A stretch of 64,000 nucleotides of DNA from Bacteroidota bacterium (lineage in GTDB: Bacteria; Bacteroidota; Bacteroidia; UKL13-3): positions 1-64,000 of the forward strand of contig JAIXSO010000014.1 in the NCBI GenBank assembly GCA_027484685.1. The letters run 5' to 3'. Position numbers and translations under genes: made by a program. The stretch's first letter is position 1. Each line of letters starts with the position of its first letter. The notes under the pieces were generated by a model, which saw nothing but the letters and a program-made list of their open reading frames with translations, was not told the origin of the DNA and made no database searches. Below, one piece after another: positions 34,870 through 43,574 of this stretch.

Positions 34870-34892
34870 AAATTAATTTTGAAGGTTAAAAA

Positions 34893-35141
34893 CTATTCGC
34901 TGTCATCGCCCACTTGGTTATTAACTAGCATCATTACAAAATCGTAATAATCTTTTTCAAAGGTTGATTCATCGGTAATGTATTTTCCCAAAATTGCTTT
35001 TCTTATTTCATCTTTGCTTTTTTCATCCTTAAGCATACGGATTATCTCCAATCCTATTGGATTGGTGCTAAATGAATCGCCTGTGGTTGGATTAAATATA
35101 AATCCTGATTCACTTATAGCCACATTCTTTTTAATTTTCAT
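34893..35141 (-). CDS. PqqD-like small protein
   Basis: 82 residues. The pattern SGFIFNPTTGDSFSTNPIG, followed by EIIRMLKDEKSKDEIRKAIL and a terminal helix, matches the PqqD fold (winged-helix-like carrier/chaperone that presents a peptide to modifying enzymes). No radical SAM gene is nearby, so the peptide-modifying partner would be the ATP-grasp enzyme 23 bp downstream. The protein could be a carrier to which the ligase attaches an amino acid, but that is inference. It ends in an acidic tail (VGDDSE). Confidence 0.78.
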   Translation of the reverse strand: MKIKKNVAISESGFIFNPTTGDSFSTNPIGLEIIRMLKDEKSKDEIRKAILGKYITDESTFEKDYYDFVMMLVNNQVGDDSE

Positions 35142-35247
35142 AACAGTAAAATTTAGTTACTTTAAAACCTATTGTTTTATTGAATACGAATTAAACAATT
35201 AGGGTTATAAGACGTGTTATAAAATTTGGTGATTATGTTATAAAATT

Positions 35248-35283
35248 AAAAAAGGTAAGATTTTTTATAATCTTACCTTTTTT
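35248..35283 (-). terminator. Strong bidirectional terminator behind a gene remnant
   Basis: 15-bp perfect stem (35248-35262 with 35269-35283) flanked by A and T runs. On the minus strand it follows the decayed M13 peptidase 3' end by 22 bp and probably was its terminator. It now insulates the PqqD-like operon. Confidence 0.88.
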
Positions 35284-35305
35284 TATAAGTTATTGAATAG
35301 TTAAA

Positions 35306-35380
35306 TTACCAAATATCAGCTCTTCCAACATCGTTAATATACATTTCGTCACCATCTTTGCAATGCTCATTTGATGTTGG
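35306..35380 (-). pseudogene. Remnant of the 3' end of a second M13 peptidase gene
   Basis: Reading the minus strand gives a frame ending KDGDEMYINDVGRADIW and a stop, almost the same as the last 15 residues of the intact M13 peptidase at 36355-38406 (KNGDEMYINDAGRADIW). Upstream of this the match collapses to a TSPTSNEHC stretch that may be a deleted remnant of the preceding family segment, and the frame reaches a stop at 35399-35401. No start or catalytic domain remains. Confidence 0.75.
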
Positions 35381-35451
35381 CGAGGTTGTCAAAATTGGCT
35401 AAAAAATATTAAAAGCAACTTTAGTAAACTAATATTTTACTTATAAATAAC

Positions 35452-35459
35452 TATATTTG
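35452..35459 (+). promoter_or_regulatory. Bacteroidota -7 promoter box TATATTTG
   Basis: An exact TAnnTTTG octamer ending 10 nt before the lipoprotein ATG at 35470, identical to the boxes at 11702 and 23117. The message would have almost no leader. No strong -33 match was found. Confidence 0.5.
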
Positions 35460-35469
35460 ATTAAAGCTT

Positions 35470-36222
35470 ATGAAACCAATTAAATTATTTACCGCACTGA
35501 TGCTTGCATTTATATTAGTTAGTTGCGAAAAAGAAAAAACACCAGTTACAGTTACGCCAGAAGATTTAACAAATTATAAAGTTTTTAAAGTACATGTTCA
35601 ACAATTAAGCAATGGACAACCAAATAATAATTATGAATTGTATTTCAGAATGTTAAAATTTTACCATATTTCAGGAAGCACTCAAGGTGTTATACTGAAA
35701 GATACCATACTTTATACTGTTAAAACTGATGCAAATGGAAATGCTAGGTTTAAAATACATAAAGATTCTTTAACAACGGATTCAAGTATTTACATTCATA
35801 AATCATATTATATAGGAGGATTAGAAAATTTAACAGATTCGATAAGTAATAAAAATAGTAATTGGAATTTTAAATCACCACAAGAATCAGAAGTGGTTTA
35901 TCATAATAGCAAACAACTAATAACGGAATTAAAATTTGAACTAATATCGCGTTTAAACTGTCCTGCTCAGATTATAATCGATGAAAATTTATGGTGGATT
36001 CCTACTTTAGACTCTTTAATTATTTCAAGTAATCTAGTAAAACATTATAATCTTAATTTTCATGATGAAACTAATTTTAGCTTAAAAAAACTAGGCTGGG
36101 CTATTGATTGCGATAAAACTAACAAAATAACCTATTATTATTATTGGCGAGGTGGACAAAAAAGTAAGGAGTACTCTACAACAATAGACCCTCAAAATAA
36201 TACCTTTATTTTAAATTTTTAA
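35470..36222 (+). CDS. Lipoprotein of unknown function
   Basis: 250 residues. The signal peptide ends at a lipobox (AFILVSC, C19), followed by a charged linker and a beta-rich domain (FKVHVQQLSNGQPNNNYELYF, TDANGNARFKIHKDSL). The region with ANGNARFKI resembles a carboxypeptidase-regulatory or Ig-like beta sandwich, often found on surface lipoproteins, but no named family is certain. It ends before a shared bidirectional terminator. Confidence 0.75.
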   Translation: MKPIKLFTALMLAFILVSCEKEKTPVTVTPEDLTNYKVFKVHVQQLSNGQPNNNYELYFRMLKFYHISGSTQGVILKDTILYTVKTDANGNARFKIHKDSLTTDSSIYIHKSYYIGGLENLTDSISNKNSNWNFKSPQESEVVYHNSKQLITELKFELISRLNCPAQIIIDENLWWIPTLDSLIISSNLVKHYNLNFHDETNFSLKKLGWAIDCDKTNKITYYYYWRGGQKSKEYSTTIDPQNNTFILNF

Positions 36223-36292
36223 TTGATAAAGATAAAGAATAAAAGGGTTTGCTTTATGTCAAGCACTTTGATATGAGCAACTTAATAACTAC

Positions 36293-36330
36293 AAAAAAGG
36301 CTACTATAATTCATTTATAATAGCCTTTTT
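36293..36330 (+). terminator. Bidirectional terminator between convergent genes
   Basis: AAAAAGGCTA (36294-36303) pairs with TAGCCTTTTT (36321-36330), with an inner TATAA/TTATA extension. It serves the lipoprotein gene on the plus strand and the M13 peptidase on the minus strand. Confidence 0.9.
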
Positions 36331-36354
36331 GTTTATAATCAACTTACCTCTCTC

Positions 36355-38406
36355 CTACCAAATATCAGCTCTTCCAGCATCGTTAATATACATTTCGTCA
36401 CCATTTTTTACTTTAAATGCTTCGTAAAAAGTAGGCATATTGCTTAACGGGCCTTTTACCCTAAATTCTCCTGGCGAATGTGTATCGGTTAGTATCAACT
36501 GACGAATAGCCTCTGGCCTTGCATTGTTTTTCCATAATTGCGCAAACCCAATAAAGAAACGTTGTTCAGGTGTAAAACCATCTTTCACTACATTTTCTTC
36601 AGGATGTTGCTTTAAGTACAATTTAAATGCATCGTAAGCTATGCTTAAACCACCTAAATCGGCAATATTTTCGCCTAAAGTAAGTTTACCATTTACGTAT
36701 AAACTATCGCCTACTTTAAATTTATTAAACTGTTCAACCAACACATTGGTTCTGGCTTCAAATTGTTTTCTGTCGTTTTCTGTCCACCAACTATTTAAGT
36801 TTCCATTTGCATCGTATTTGCTTCCTTGGTCATCAAAACCATGTGTAATTTCATGGCCAATTACTGCTCCAATAGCACCATAGTTTAAAGCAGCATCGGC
36901 CTTTTCATCAAAAAATGGTGATTGTAAAATAGCAGCAGGAAACACAATTTCGTTATTAATTGGGTTATAGTAAGCATTTACCGTTTGTGGTAACATGCCC
37001 CACTCTGTTTTATCAATTGGTTTGCCTAAGCGGTTAATCATTTCATTGTAATCAAACTCATTGGCAGCAAGCACATTTTCAAAATAACTTGAATTGGTGA
37101 TATTTAAAGCGGTGTAATCAGTCCATTTATCAGGATAACCAAACTTGCGCGAAATGCTCAATAATTTGGTATTTGCTTTTTCTTTGGTTTCGGCACTCAT
37201 CCAAGCCAAACCTTTTAAACGAACAGCAAAAGCATCCGAAATATTAGAAACCATGGTGTTTACTTGTGTTTTAGCATTAGGGCTAAATGTTTGTTTTACG
37301 AATAACTGTCCTAACATTTCGCCAACGCCACCATTACAAGCTGCAATAGCTTTTTTCCATAAAGGTTTTTGCTCCTTAGTTCCACTTAATACGGTAGCAT
37401 AAAAACTAAATTGAATTTGCTCTAACTCAGGTGTAAGTAATGAAATGGTGTTATTCATAAAACTCCAACTCATGTAAGTTTTCCAATCTTCAATACTGTA
37501 TTTAACTAATAAATCGTTAAGGTTTTTGAAGAATTTAGGTTGCCCTACAATCAATTTATCGAACGAGGCAATGCCTGTTTTTGAAATATAATCTTTTAAA
37601 GGAACTGCACTTATTTCAGTATACAATTCGCTTAAATTATACTTGTTGTATTGTTTATCAGGGTCGCGTCTTTCTAATCTGTTTAAACTTCCCGTTGCTA
37701 AATCGGTTTCCATTTTTAAAATCAATTGTGCATCGCGCACTTGTGCTATAGCATCTTTACCATACACTTTTAAAACCTTCGAAATATAGTTAATATACTC
37801 ATTTCTAATTTTCACTGATTTTTCGTCAGTTTTAAAATAAAAATCTTTATCGGGTAAACCTAGCCCACCTTGCGATAAATATGGAATATAAACTTGGCTA
37901 TTTTTAGCATCTTGCGAAACTCCAAATCTAAACAAAGTAGAAATTCCCAAACGATGCATTTCGGCTGCAAGCACAAACATTTCGCGGGTATTGGTTAATG
38001 AATTTATTTTAGTCAAATAAGGTTCAGTAACTTTTAAACCATCTATTTTTCGTTTATTGGTATCAACATACAATTTATAAAAAGTAGCAATTTTATCTTC
38101 AATAGAACCTGCCTTGTGGGTAGTTTTAGCTAAGTTTTCTAAAATACCACGTAAAATATCGTTGTTACGTTCAGCTACAATGTTAAAGTTACCCCAACGG
38201 CTTTCGGTACTTGGAACAGGATTATTTTTAAGCCAAGTTCCGTTTGCATATTGGTAAAAATTTTGATTTGGCTTTACGCTTAAATCCATTGACGCCTTGT
38301 CAATTGCTGGTTTTTTAGCACTTTTTTTAGCCTTTTTACCATCTTGAGCCGAGGTAGTGAGGGCACAAACTGCCGATGTTAACAATAAGTAATGTTTAAT
38401 TTTCAT
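36355..38406 (-). CDS. M13-family zinc metallopeptidase (neprilysin/PepO-like)
   Basis: 683 residues, exported by a signal peptide (about 1-20, CALTTSAQ). A Lys/Ala linker follows, then the large helical N-terminal domain and the catalytic domain with VIGHEITHGFDD (HExxH), the third ligand and structural motif GENIADLGG, and the family C-terminus GDEMYINDAGRADIW. Its role is cleavage of short peptides in the periplasm or on the cell surface. A decayed 3' end of a second copy lies about 1 kb away, so the gene was once duplicated. Confidence 0.95.
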   Translation of the reverse strand: MKIKHYLLLTSAVCALTTSAQDGKKAKKSAKKPAIDKASMDLSVKPNQNFYQYANGTWLKNNPVPSTESRWGNFNIVAERNNDILRGILENLAKTTHKAGSIEDKIATFYKLYVDTNKRKIDGLKVTEPYLTKINSLTNTREMFVLAAEMHRLGISTLFRFGVSQDAKNSQVYIPYLSQGGLGLPDKDFYFKTDEKSVKIRNEYINYISKVLKVYGKDAIAQVRDAQLILKMETDLATGSLNRLERRDPDKQYNKYNLSELYTEISAVPLKDYISKTGIASFDKLIVGQPKFFKNLNDLLVKYSIEDWKTYMSWSFMNNTISLLTPELEQIQFSFYATVLSGTKEQKPLWKKAIAACNGGVGEMLGQLFVKQTFSPNAKTQVNTMVSNISDAFAVRLKGLAWMSAETKEKANTKLLSISRKFGYPDKWTDYTALNITNSSYFENVLAANEFDYNEMINRLGKPIDKTEWGMLPQTVNAYYNPINNEIVFPAAILQSPFFDEKADAALNYGAIGAVIGHEITHGFDDQGSKYDANGNLNSWWTENDRKQFEARTNVLVEQFNKFKVGDSLYVNGKLTLGENIADLGGLSIAYDAFKLYLKQHPEENVVKDGFTPEQRFFIGFAQLWKNNARPEAIRQLILTDTHSPGEFRVKGPLSNMPTFYEAFKVKNGDEMYINDAGRADIW

Positions 38407-38496
38407 ATAAATTTTTTACAAATTTTTAAAGGAACGAAAATATAAACTTACACCTAATTAATGGTATGAATTATTTTAAATGGAAAATGATGTTGG

Positions 38497-38901
38497 TTAA
38501 ACTATTCGTTCCATCATTTTTTCGGGCGATTTTAATGCGATAAAACCAAATTTTTGATATAAATAATGTGCATCGGTAGTGGCTAAACGCCAAACTTTTA
38601 CGCTTTTAAGTTCAGGATAGTTTAATATGAAACCCATTAATTGGGTTGAATATCCTTGCTTTTGGTGTTGCTCTGTAATAAATACATCCAATAAATAAGC
38701 AAAAGCCACATAATCGGTAACCACTCGCGCATAACCTATTTGTTGGTTATTTAAATAAATACCAAAATTCAGGGAATTGTCAATACAAATTTGAACTTCC
38801 TTTAATGATCGGCCTTTAGCCCAATAAGTATTGCTAATAAACGCATGAATAAAGTTTAAATCCAATAGATTTTTATTGGTAGAAATGGTGATGGTGTTCA
38901 T
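38497..38901 (-). CDS. GNAT-family N-acetyltransferase
   Basis: 134 residues with the GNAT core: a beta pair (FGIYLNNQQIGYARVVTDYV), the strand FAYLLDVFI and the acetyl-CoA loop EQHQKQGYSTQLMGFIL, then RLATTDAHYLYQKFGF near the end, as in standard GNAT enzymes. The acceptor is unknown. It is the last gene of the murF-alr operon, 17 bp after the membrane-bound acyl-carrier-like gene. Confidence 0.85.
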   Translation of the reverse strand: MNTITISTNKNLLDLNFIHAFISNTYWAKGRSLKEVQICIDNSLNFGIYLNNQQIGYARVVTDYVAFAYLLDVFITEQHQKQGYSTQLMGFILNYPELKSVKVWRLATTDAHYLYQKFGFIALKSPEKMMERIV

Positions 38902-38918
38902 GGTGTTTATGAAAATAG

Positions 38919-39626
38919 TTAATCAATACCTAAATCTCTTGTTAAACTTTTTTCGGGTGTAATTTCAGCTAAATCAATTCCCATCTTGTTACTGATAATT
39001 TCCCTAATTACTATTTCTAAATCATTTTTGGTTATTCCTTTTTCATTGGTAATTACTTTAAAATTCTTCCCGTAAACATTTTTAGTAAGTTCTCCAAAAT
39101 CATTGGGTACAAATTTGGTTCTAAAAGGAGTAAAAGCTTTTGATAATAAGCTTGTCAGCAAAATAGCAATTAAACTATAACCATAAACCCAATAGGATGC
39201 ATCATAAATAATCACCATAAACAATTCAACTAATAAAGAACCTAAAATGGTTTTTATTCCAAAAGCATTTAAAATAATATTATAGGGTTTTCGTAACTCC
39301 AATTGCGGTAATTTAAGTTGTAATTTATCTTCTAGTTGTTGCCAAATTTGCCTCCTATTTTCAAATGGAATAATGTCAGCAATTTTAGTTTTAGGTGTGA
39401 TACTTGCCTTATCTACTTTAATATTTTCAACAACGGCTTGCCTTATTTTATAAAATACACTTTGCGTATAACATTCTGCAATGGCTAATTTTTTATTTGA
39501 AACATGTTTCCATGCACAATCATAAAAATCTTGAACGGTATCTATTTTCTCGGCTTCCAAGTTTGAAATTTCAATACCCAAAGTTTCTTCCACTTCTATA
39601 ACTAATTCAACACTATCTAAACCCAT
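38919..39626 (-). CDS. Membrane protein with a split, circularly permuted acyl-carrier-protein fold
   Basis: 235 residues. It starts MGLDSVELVIEVEETLGIEI, which is the DSxE phosphopantetheine site and second helix of an acyl carrier protein, without the first helix. It ends VIREIISNKMGI, then TPEKSLTRDLGID and stop, which is the first helix and loop of an ACP, cut just before the serine. The two ends together make one ACP. Between them are a cytoplasmic segment (about 50-120) and two membrane helices (GIKTILGSLLVELFMVIIY and YSLIAILLTSLL, about 122-165). S5 would be the pantetheine attachment site. The start is 1 bp after the preceding stop. Whether it is modified is unknown. Confidence 0.75.
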   Translation of the reverse strand: MGLDSVELVIEVEETLGIEISNLEAEKIDTVQDFYDCAWKHVSNKKLAIAECYTQSVFYKIRQAVVENIKVDKASITPKTKIADIIPFENRRQIWQQLEDKLQLKLPQLELRKPYNIILNAFGIKTILGSLLVELFMVIIYDASYWVYGYSLIAILLTSLLSKAFTPFRTKFVPNDFGELTKNVYGKNFKVITNEKGITKNDLEIVIREIISNKMGIDLAEITPEKSLTRDLGID

Positions 39627-39627
39627 T

Positions 39628-40044
39628 TTACCCTAAATTTTTAAAATAGTTTCTAGTTAAAACCTTTTTCAATTCACGTACTATAATTTCATACGAAATA
39701 ATTTGTTGTTGATTCTCAAAATTGGTCAAGCTACGATTATTAGTCGGAGTTTGATTGTTATCGGACGAATTAAATTGTAGTGCTTTTTTAATATTCCTTT
39801 CCGAAAGGTCAATTCTATATAAAATGGATTGTAATTTACTTTTATCGTTAGCTAATAATTGTTTTACCTCTATGGTTAAACCATTCATTAATTGTTCGTA
39901 AGCAGTTTCTGTATTTCCATCAAACTGAATATTGATATTATACATCCCAAAATCTTTTTGAATTTGCGCTATGGTTTCGTTAATAATGTTTTCTTTATTA
40001 AGTAGCTGCGCAATATTTTGATGGGTAATTTCGGGTAAATTCAT
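39628..40044 (-). CDS. Hypothetical protein in the murF-alr operon
   Basis: 138 residues, soluble and helical, with an Asn/Thr-rich break near residue 95. There are no recognisable motifs, signal or membrane segment. It lies 9 bp after murF-alr and 1 bp before the acyl-carrier-like membrane gene, an arrangement that suggests a partner for either, but no function can be named. Confidence 0.65.
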   Translation of the reverse strand: MNLPEITHQNIAQLLNKENIINETIAQIQKDFGMYNINIQFDGNTETAYEQLMNGLTIEVKQLLANDKSKLQSILYRIDLSERNIKKALQFNSSDNNQTPTNNRSLTNFENQQQIISYEIIVRELKKVLTRNYFKNLG

Positions 40045-40053
40045 GGTTTTAAA

Positions 40054-42525
40054 TTATTCAGCGTAATACACACGCTTTACACGTTGAGAAATAGAAGTCA
40101 ATATTTCGTAAGGAATGGTTCCTAGTTTTTCAGCCAAAATTTCAATACTTAACTCGCCACCAAAAACTATTACTTCATCGCCTTCTTGGCAATTAATTTC
40201 AGTTACATCTATCATGGTCATATCCATACAAATGCTACCAATAATAGGTGCTTTTTTACCATTTACCAACATGTAACCATTTCCATTACTTAACTTTCTA
40301 TCCAATCCATCAGCATAACCAATGGCAACTATCGCAATGCGTGAAGGCTTATTTACCTTGCCTCTGCGTCCATAACCAATGCTTTCATCTACACTTATAT
40401 TTCTAATTTGTGAAATTACTGTTTTTAAACTTCCAATGGCTTGCAGTTGTTTTTGAACTTCTAAAGCAGGATCAATTCCGTATAAACCAATTCCCAAACG
40501 AACCATATCAAACTGTGCATTTTTAAACCTCACAATTCCGCTGCTATTTAAAATATGCCTTAAAATTTTATAAGGAAACTCATTTGTTATTTTTTGCGAA
40601 AATGCATCAAACTTAGCTATTTGGTTTTGTGTAAAAGCATCGTGTTCATGAGCTTCGCTAGCTGCCAAGTGCGATAAAATACTTTTTATTTGAATATGGT
40701 TATTTTGAGCTAAAATATTTAATAAATCTGGCAATTGAGGTTCATCAAAACCCAAACGTTTCATGCCTGAATCTAACTCAATATGAATACCAATTTCTTG
40801 TCCGTTGATGGCTTTTATTAAATCGTTTAAGATACTTAAATTATAAATGGCTGGTTCTAAGTTGTATTTTACAATCAAATCAAAGCTCGATTTTTCAGGA
40901 TTCATAACCATAATAGGTGTTTTTATTCCTGCTTTGCGCAGCACCACACCTTCATCTGCGTATGCCACTGCAAAATAATCCACCTGATTAAATGCCAATG
41001 TTTTTGCAATTTCATAACTACCTGTTCCGTAACTAAAGGCTTTTACCATGGCCATAATTTTGGTTTTGGGTTCCACCAATTTACGGTACACGTTAAAGTT
41101 ATTGGTCAGTGCGTTTAAGTTGATTTCAAATACAGTTTCATGTACACGTTTTTCTAGCAATGCATTTATTTTTTCAAACTCAAATTGCCTCGCACCTTTT
41201 AATAAAATAATTTCATTTTCAAAGGTTAAACTGCTGAAAGCATCAATAAAATCTTGGGTATTATTGTAAAATTGAGTGTTTACTTGAAATAAGTCTTTAT
41301 GCTTTTCAAACATATTACCAATGCTGATAAACTTACTTATTTGGTTTACTTTTATCAATTCGTTTACCTGTTCGCACAATGCTAAATCAGTTAAACCACT
41401 TTGAAAAATATCAGATAAAATAAGGGTTTTGTTCAATCCATTTCCTTGATGCAATAAAAAATTTAAAGCAATTTTTAAACTATCAATATCGTTGCTATAA
41501 CTATCGTTTATTACGATGCAATTATTGTTTGCTTCCTTTAATTGCAAGCGCATTTCAACTGTTTGTAGGTTTTTAAATTCAGCTAAAACGGTATCAAAAT
41601 TAAAAGCAAATAGCTGTAAATCATGCACCATTAACACCAAAGCCAAACAGCTACACGCGTTCCAAATACTGGCTTCATCGGTAAACGGAATAATTATTTT
41701 ATGTTGCTTATAGCTAATTTCGGTTACATGAATTTGCTCTTTTACCTCAAACTTAAAATGAGCTTGATTACCCGCTTTACTCCATGAAAATAAATTGGTG
41801 TGATGATGTTTAGCAAAGCTTTGAATAGCCTCATTTACCTGTGGTTGGTCAACACAAAAAACCAATTGTTTTACTCGGGTAAATAGTTGTAATTTTTCGT
41901 TTAGCTTTGCTTCATCATTGGTAAAACCTTCGCTGTGTGCATGTCCCAAATAATTAAACAAACCAATTGTTGGATTGATTATTTGAGCAAGTGTTTGCAT
42001 TTCGTTTGGTTCAGAAATACCTGCTTCAAAAATCCCTAGTTGGTGCTGGTTATTTAACTGCCAAACACTTAGCGGAACTCCAACTTGCGAGTTATAACTT
42101 TTAGGATTTTTACAAACATTTAATTGGTTGGCAAACAATTGAAACAACCACTCTTTTACAATGGTTTTTCCATTACTACCTGTAATACCAATTACTGGAA
42201 TGTGAAATAAATTGCGATGATGAGTGCTTAAACTTTGTAAAGCTAATTGCGTGTTTTCAACTAAAATGATATTGGCATTTTTAAACGGTTCAATATCAAT
42301 TGGGTCACTTACAATAAAATTCCTAATACCACCTTCATAAGCATCTAACAAATATTTATGTCCGTTATTTTTATTGCTTTTAAGTGCAAAAAACAAGCTT
42401 GTTTCAGCAAATATTATTTTTCTTGTATCAAAAAGTAAATGCACAATTGTATCGTTTCCATTGCTTTTTAAAACAAATGTTCCTTTTATAATTGAGGCAA
42501 TATTTTCGATGGTGTAATGATTCAT
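40054..42525 (-). CDS. murF-alr: Bifunctional MurF ligase / alanine racemase
   Basis: 823 residues, a fusion characteristic of Bacteroidota. The N-terminal ~450 residues are MurF, which adds D-Ala-D-Ala to UDP-MurNAc-tripeptide; the P-loop is GITGSNGKTIVKE (G116-T121). The C-terminal ~370 residues are a PLP alanine racemase: PLP lysine K495 (AMVKAFSYGTGSY), RLGIGLYGIDP near the middle, and the closing GYADGLDRKLSNG. The fusion would feed D-alanine production into the ligase pathway. The downstream gene is 9 bp away; the upstream ArsC-like gene ends 23 bp before the start. Confidence 0.96.
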   Translation of the reverse strand: MNHYTIENIASIIKGTFVLKSNGNDTIVHLLFDTRKIIFAETSLFFALKSNKNNGHKYLLDAYEGGIRNFIVSDPIDIEPFKNANIILVENTQLALQSLSTHHRNLFHIPVIGITGSNGKTIVKEWLFQLFANQLNVCKNPKSYNSQVGVPLSVWQLNNQHQLGIFEAGISEPNEMQTLAQIINPTIGLFNYLGHAHSEGFTNDEAKLNEKLQLFTRVKQLVFCVDQPQVNEAIQSFAKHHHTNLFSWSKAGNQAHFKFEVKEQIHVTEISYKQHKIIIPFTDEASIWNACSCLALVLMVHDLQLFAFNFDTVLAEFKNLQTVEMRLQLKEANNNCIVINDSYSNDIDSLKIALNFLLHQGNGLNKTLILSDIFQSGLTDLALCEQVNELIKVNQISKFISIGNMFEKHKDLFQVNTQFYNNTQDFIDAFSSLTFENEIILLKGARQFEFEKINALLEKRVHETVFEINLNALTNNFNVYRKLVEPKTKIMAMVKAFSYGTGSYEIAKTLAFNQVDYFAVAYADEGVVLRKAGIKTPIMVMNPEKSSFDLIVKYNLEPAIYNLSILNDLIKAINGQEIGIHIELDSGMKRLGFDEPQLPDLLNILAQNNHIQIKSILSHLAASEAHEHDAFTQNQIAKFDAFSQKITNEFPYKILRHILNSSGIVRFKNAQFDMVRLGIGLYGIDPALEVQKQLQAIGSLKTVISQIRNISVDESIGYGRRGKVNKPSRIAIVAIGYADGLDRKLSNGNGYMLVNGKKAPIIGSICMDMTMIDVTEINCQEGDEVIVFGGELSIEILAEKLGTIPYEILTSISQRVKRVYYAE

Positions 42526-42548
42526 TTGATAAGCAATATTAGCAATTA

Positions 42549-42893
42549 TTACTTAAATATTTCAGCCCAAGTTGCCTCATTAAATCCAACATAAACCTGA
42601 TTGTTTATTTCTATTAATGGGCGTTTGATTACAGAAGTATTTTTGTTGATTATACTAAAAGCTGTTTCAGGAGTTAAAACTGCTACTTTTTGTTCATCAG
42701 TCAATTTTTTAAAAGTAGTTCCTTGCTTGTTTACAATTTGTTCCAAAGGCAATTTTGTGAGCCAAAACTTAAATTGCTCCTCTGCTAATATTTCTTTTTT
42801 ATAATCAAAAAATGTGTATTCAATGCCTTTATTGTTTAACCATGTAAACGCTTTTTTCATGGTATCGCAGTTTTTTATTCCGTAAATTATCAT
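42549..42893 (-). CDS. ArsC/Spx-family protein (YffB-like)
   Basis: 114 residues with a thioredoxin-like fold: MIIYGIKNCDTMKKAFTWL with a single N-terminal cysteine (C9), a central EQIVNKQGTTFKKL and the closing RPLIEINNQVYVGFNEATW. The lone cysteine, without a CxxC, places it with the ArsC/YffB/MgsR group. Members act as glutathione-dependent reductases or transcription modulators. Its start overlaps the upstream lipoprotein stop by 4 bp. Confidence 0.88.
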   Translation of the reverse strand: MIIYGIKNCDTMKKAFTWLNNKGIEYTFFDYKKEILAEEQFKFWLTKLPLEQIVNKQGTTFKKLTDEQKVAVLTPETAFSIINKNTSVIKRPLIEINNQVYVGFNEATWAEIFK

Positions 42894-43294
42894 TTTTTTC
42901 TTTCTTTAATTAAACGTTCGGTAACTTCTTCAATTAACAAGCCAGCTCTGAGAGTCATGCGGGTTTGATACTTTTTACCATTTAACACATATTGTGTACA
43001 ATTACTTGAAGTGGTGGCTTTGAATAAAACTGAATCGTTTTGCATAAAAATTAAACTGCCTTTTGGTGTGCAGCCTAGTTTCTTATCTTGACGGCCATTC
43101 ATTAATTCTTTAAAAGTAATAATGGTGCTTTTATCCTGTGTAAAAGTAGTAAAAGTATCTCTGTTCTGATAAGCCTCAATGATAACTTTATTACAGTTTT
43201 TTAGTTTGGTATCAAGTATTGCTTTTACCTCATCTTGATTGCTTGAAGTGCAAGAAAACAAGAATAAGATGGTTATTATGTTGATGTATTTCAT
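42890..43294 (-). CDS. Lipoprotein of unknown function
   Basis: 134 residues from the ATG at 43294, which yields a proper lipoprotein signal with lipobox LFLFSC (C15). The frame extends 14 codons further to 43336 through a palindrome, which I reject. The mature part has a short domain with KAILDTKLKNCNKVIIEAYQ and three further cysteines. It overlaps the ArsC-like gene by 4 bp and is the first gene of the murF-alr operon. Confidence 0.75.
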   Translation of the reverse strand: MKYINIITILFLFSCTSSNQDEVKAILDTKLKNCNKVIIEAYQNRDTFTTFTQDKSTIITFKELMNGRQDKKLGCTPKGSLIFMQNDSVLFKATTSSNCTQYVLNGKKYQTRMTLRAGLLIEEVTERLIKERKK

Positions 43295-43312
43295 TTTTTT
43301 GTTTTTAGCCAC

Positions 43313-43332
43313 ATCCCGAAAGCTTTCGGGAT
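43313..43332. repeat. 20-nt perfect palindrome ATCCCGAAAGCTTTCGGGAT
   Basis: A self-complementary 20-mer directly upstream of the lipoprotein start. The rest of the spacer up to 43574 holds two imperfect copies of a GATTxxxTCAGAT-type motif (around 43335 and 43415) and nothing that looks like a gene. Confidence 0.6.
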
Positions 43333-43574
43333 TCACTGATTTCTCAGATATGCTGTGTGTTTTTTACTCTAAATGCTTTTGTTTTGTGTCCTGACCAATA
43401 ACTCTTTTGCCCGCTGATTACATAGATTTTCTCAGATGTAACTCTATTTTTTAACTGTAAATGCCTTTTTGAATTTATCAGACGATAGCTTTATTTGACA
43501 AAACTATTTTAATTATTCAAACTTTATGTTTCTAACCTTCACATATGTTTAAAAAACAAAAATACTCAAAAATG

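Noticed and set aside
35306-35400. A small expressed protein
   Set aside because: The frame has no start codon after the upstream stop that would leave a sensible protein; similarity is only to the end of M13 peptidases.
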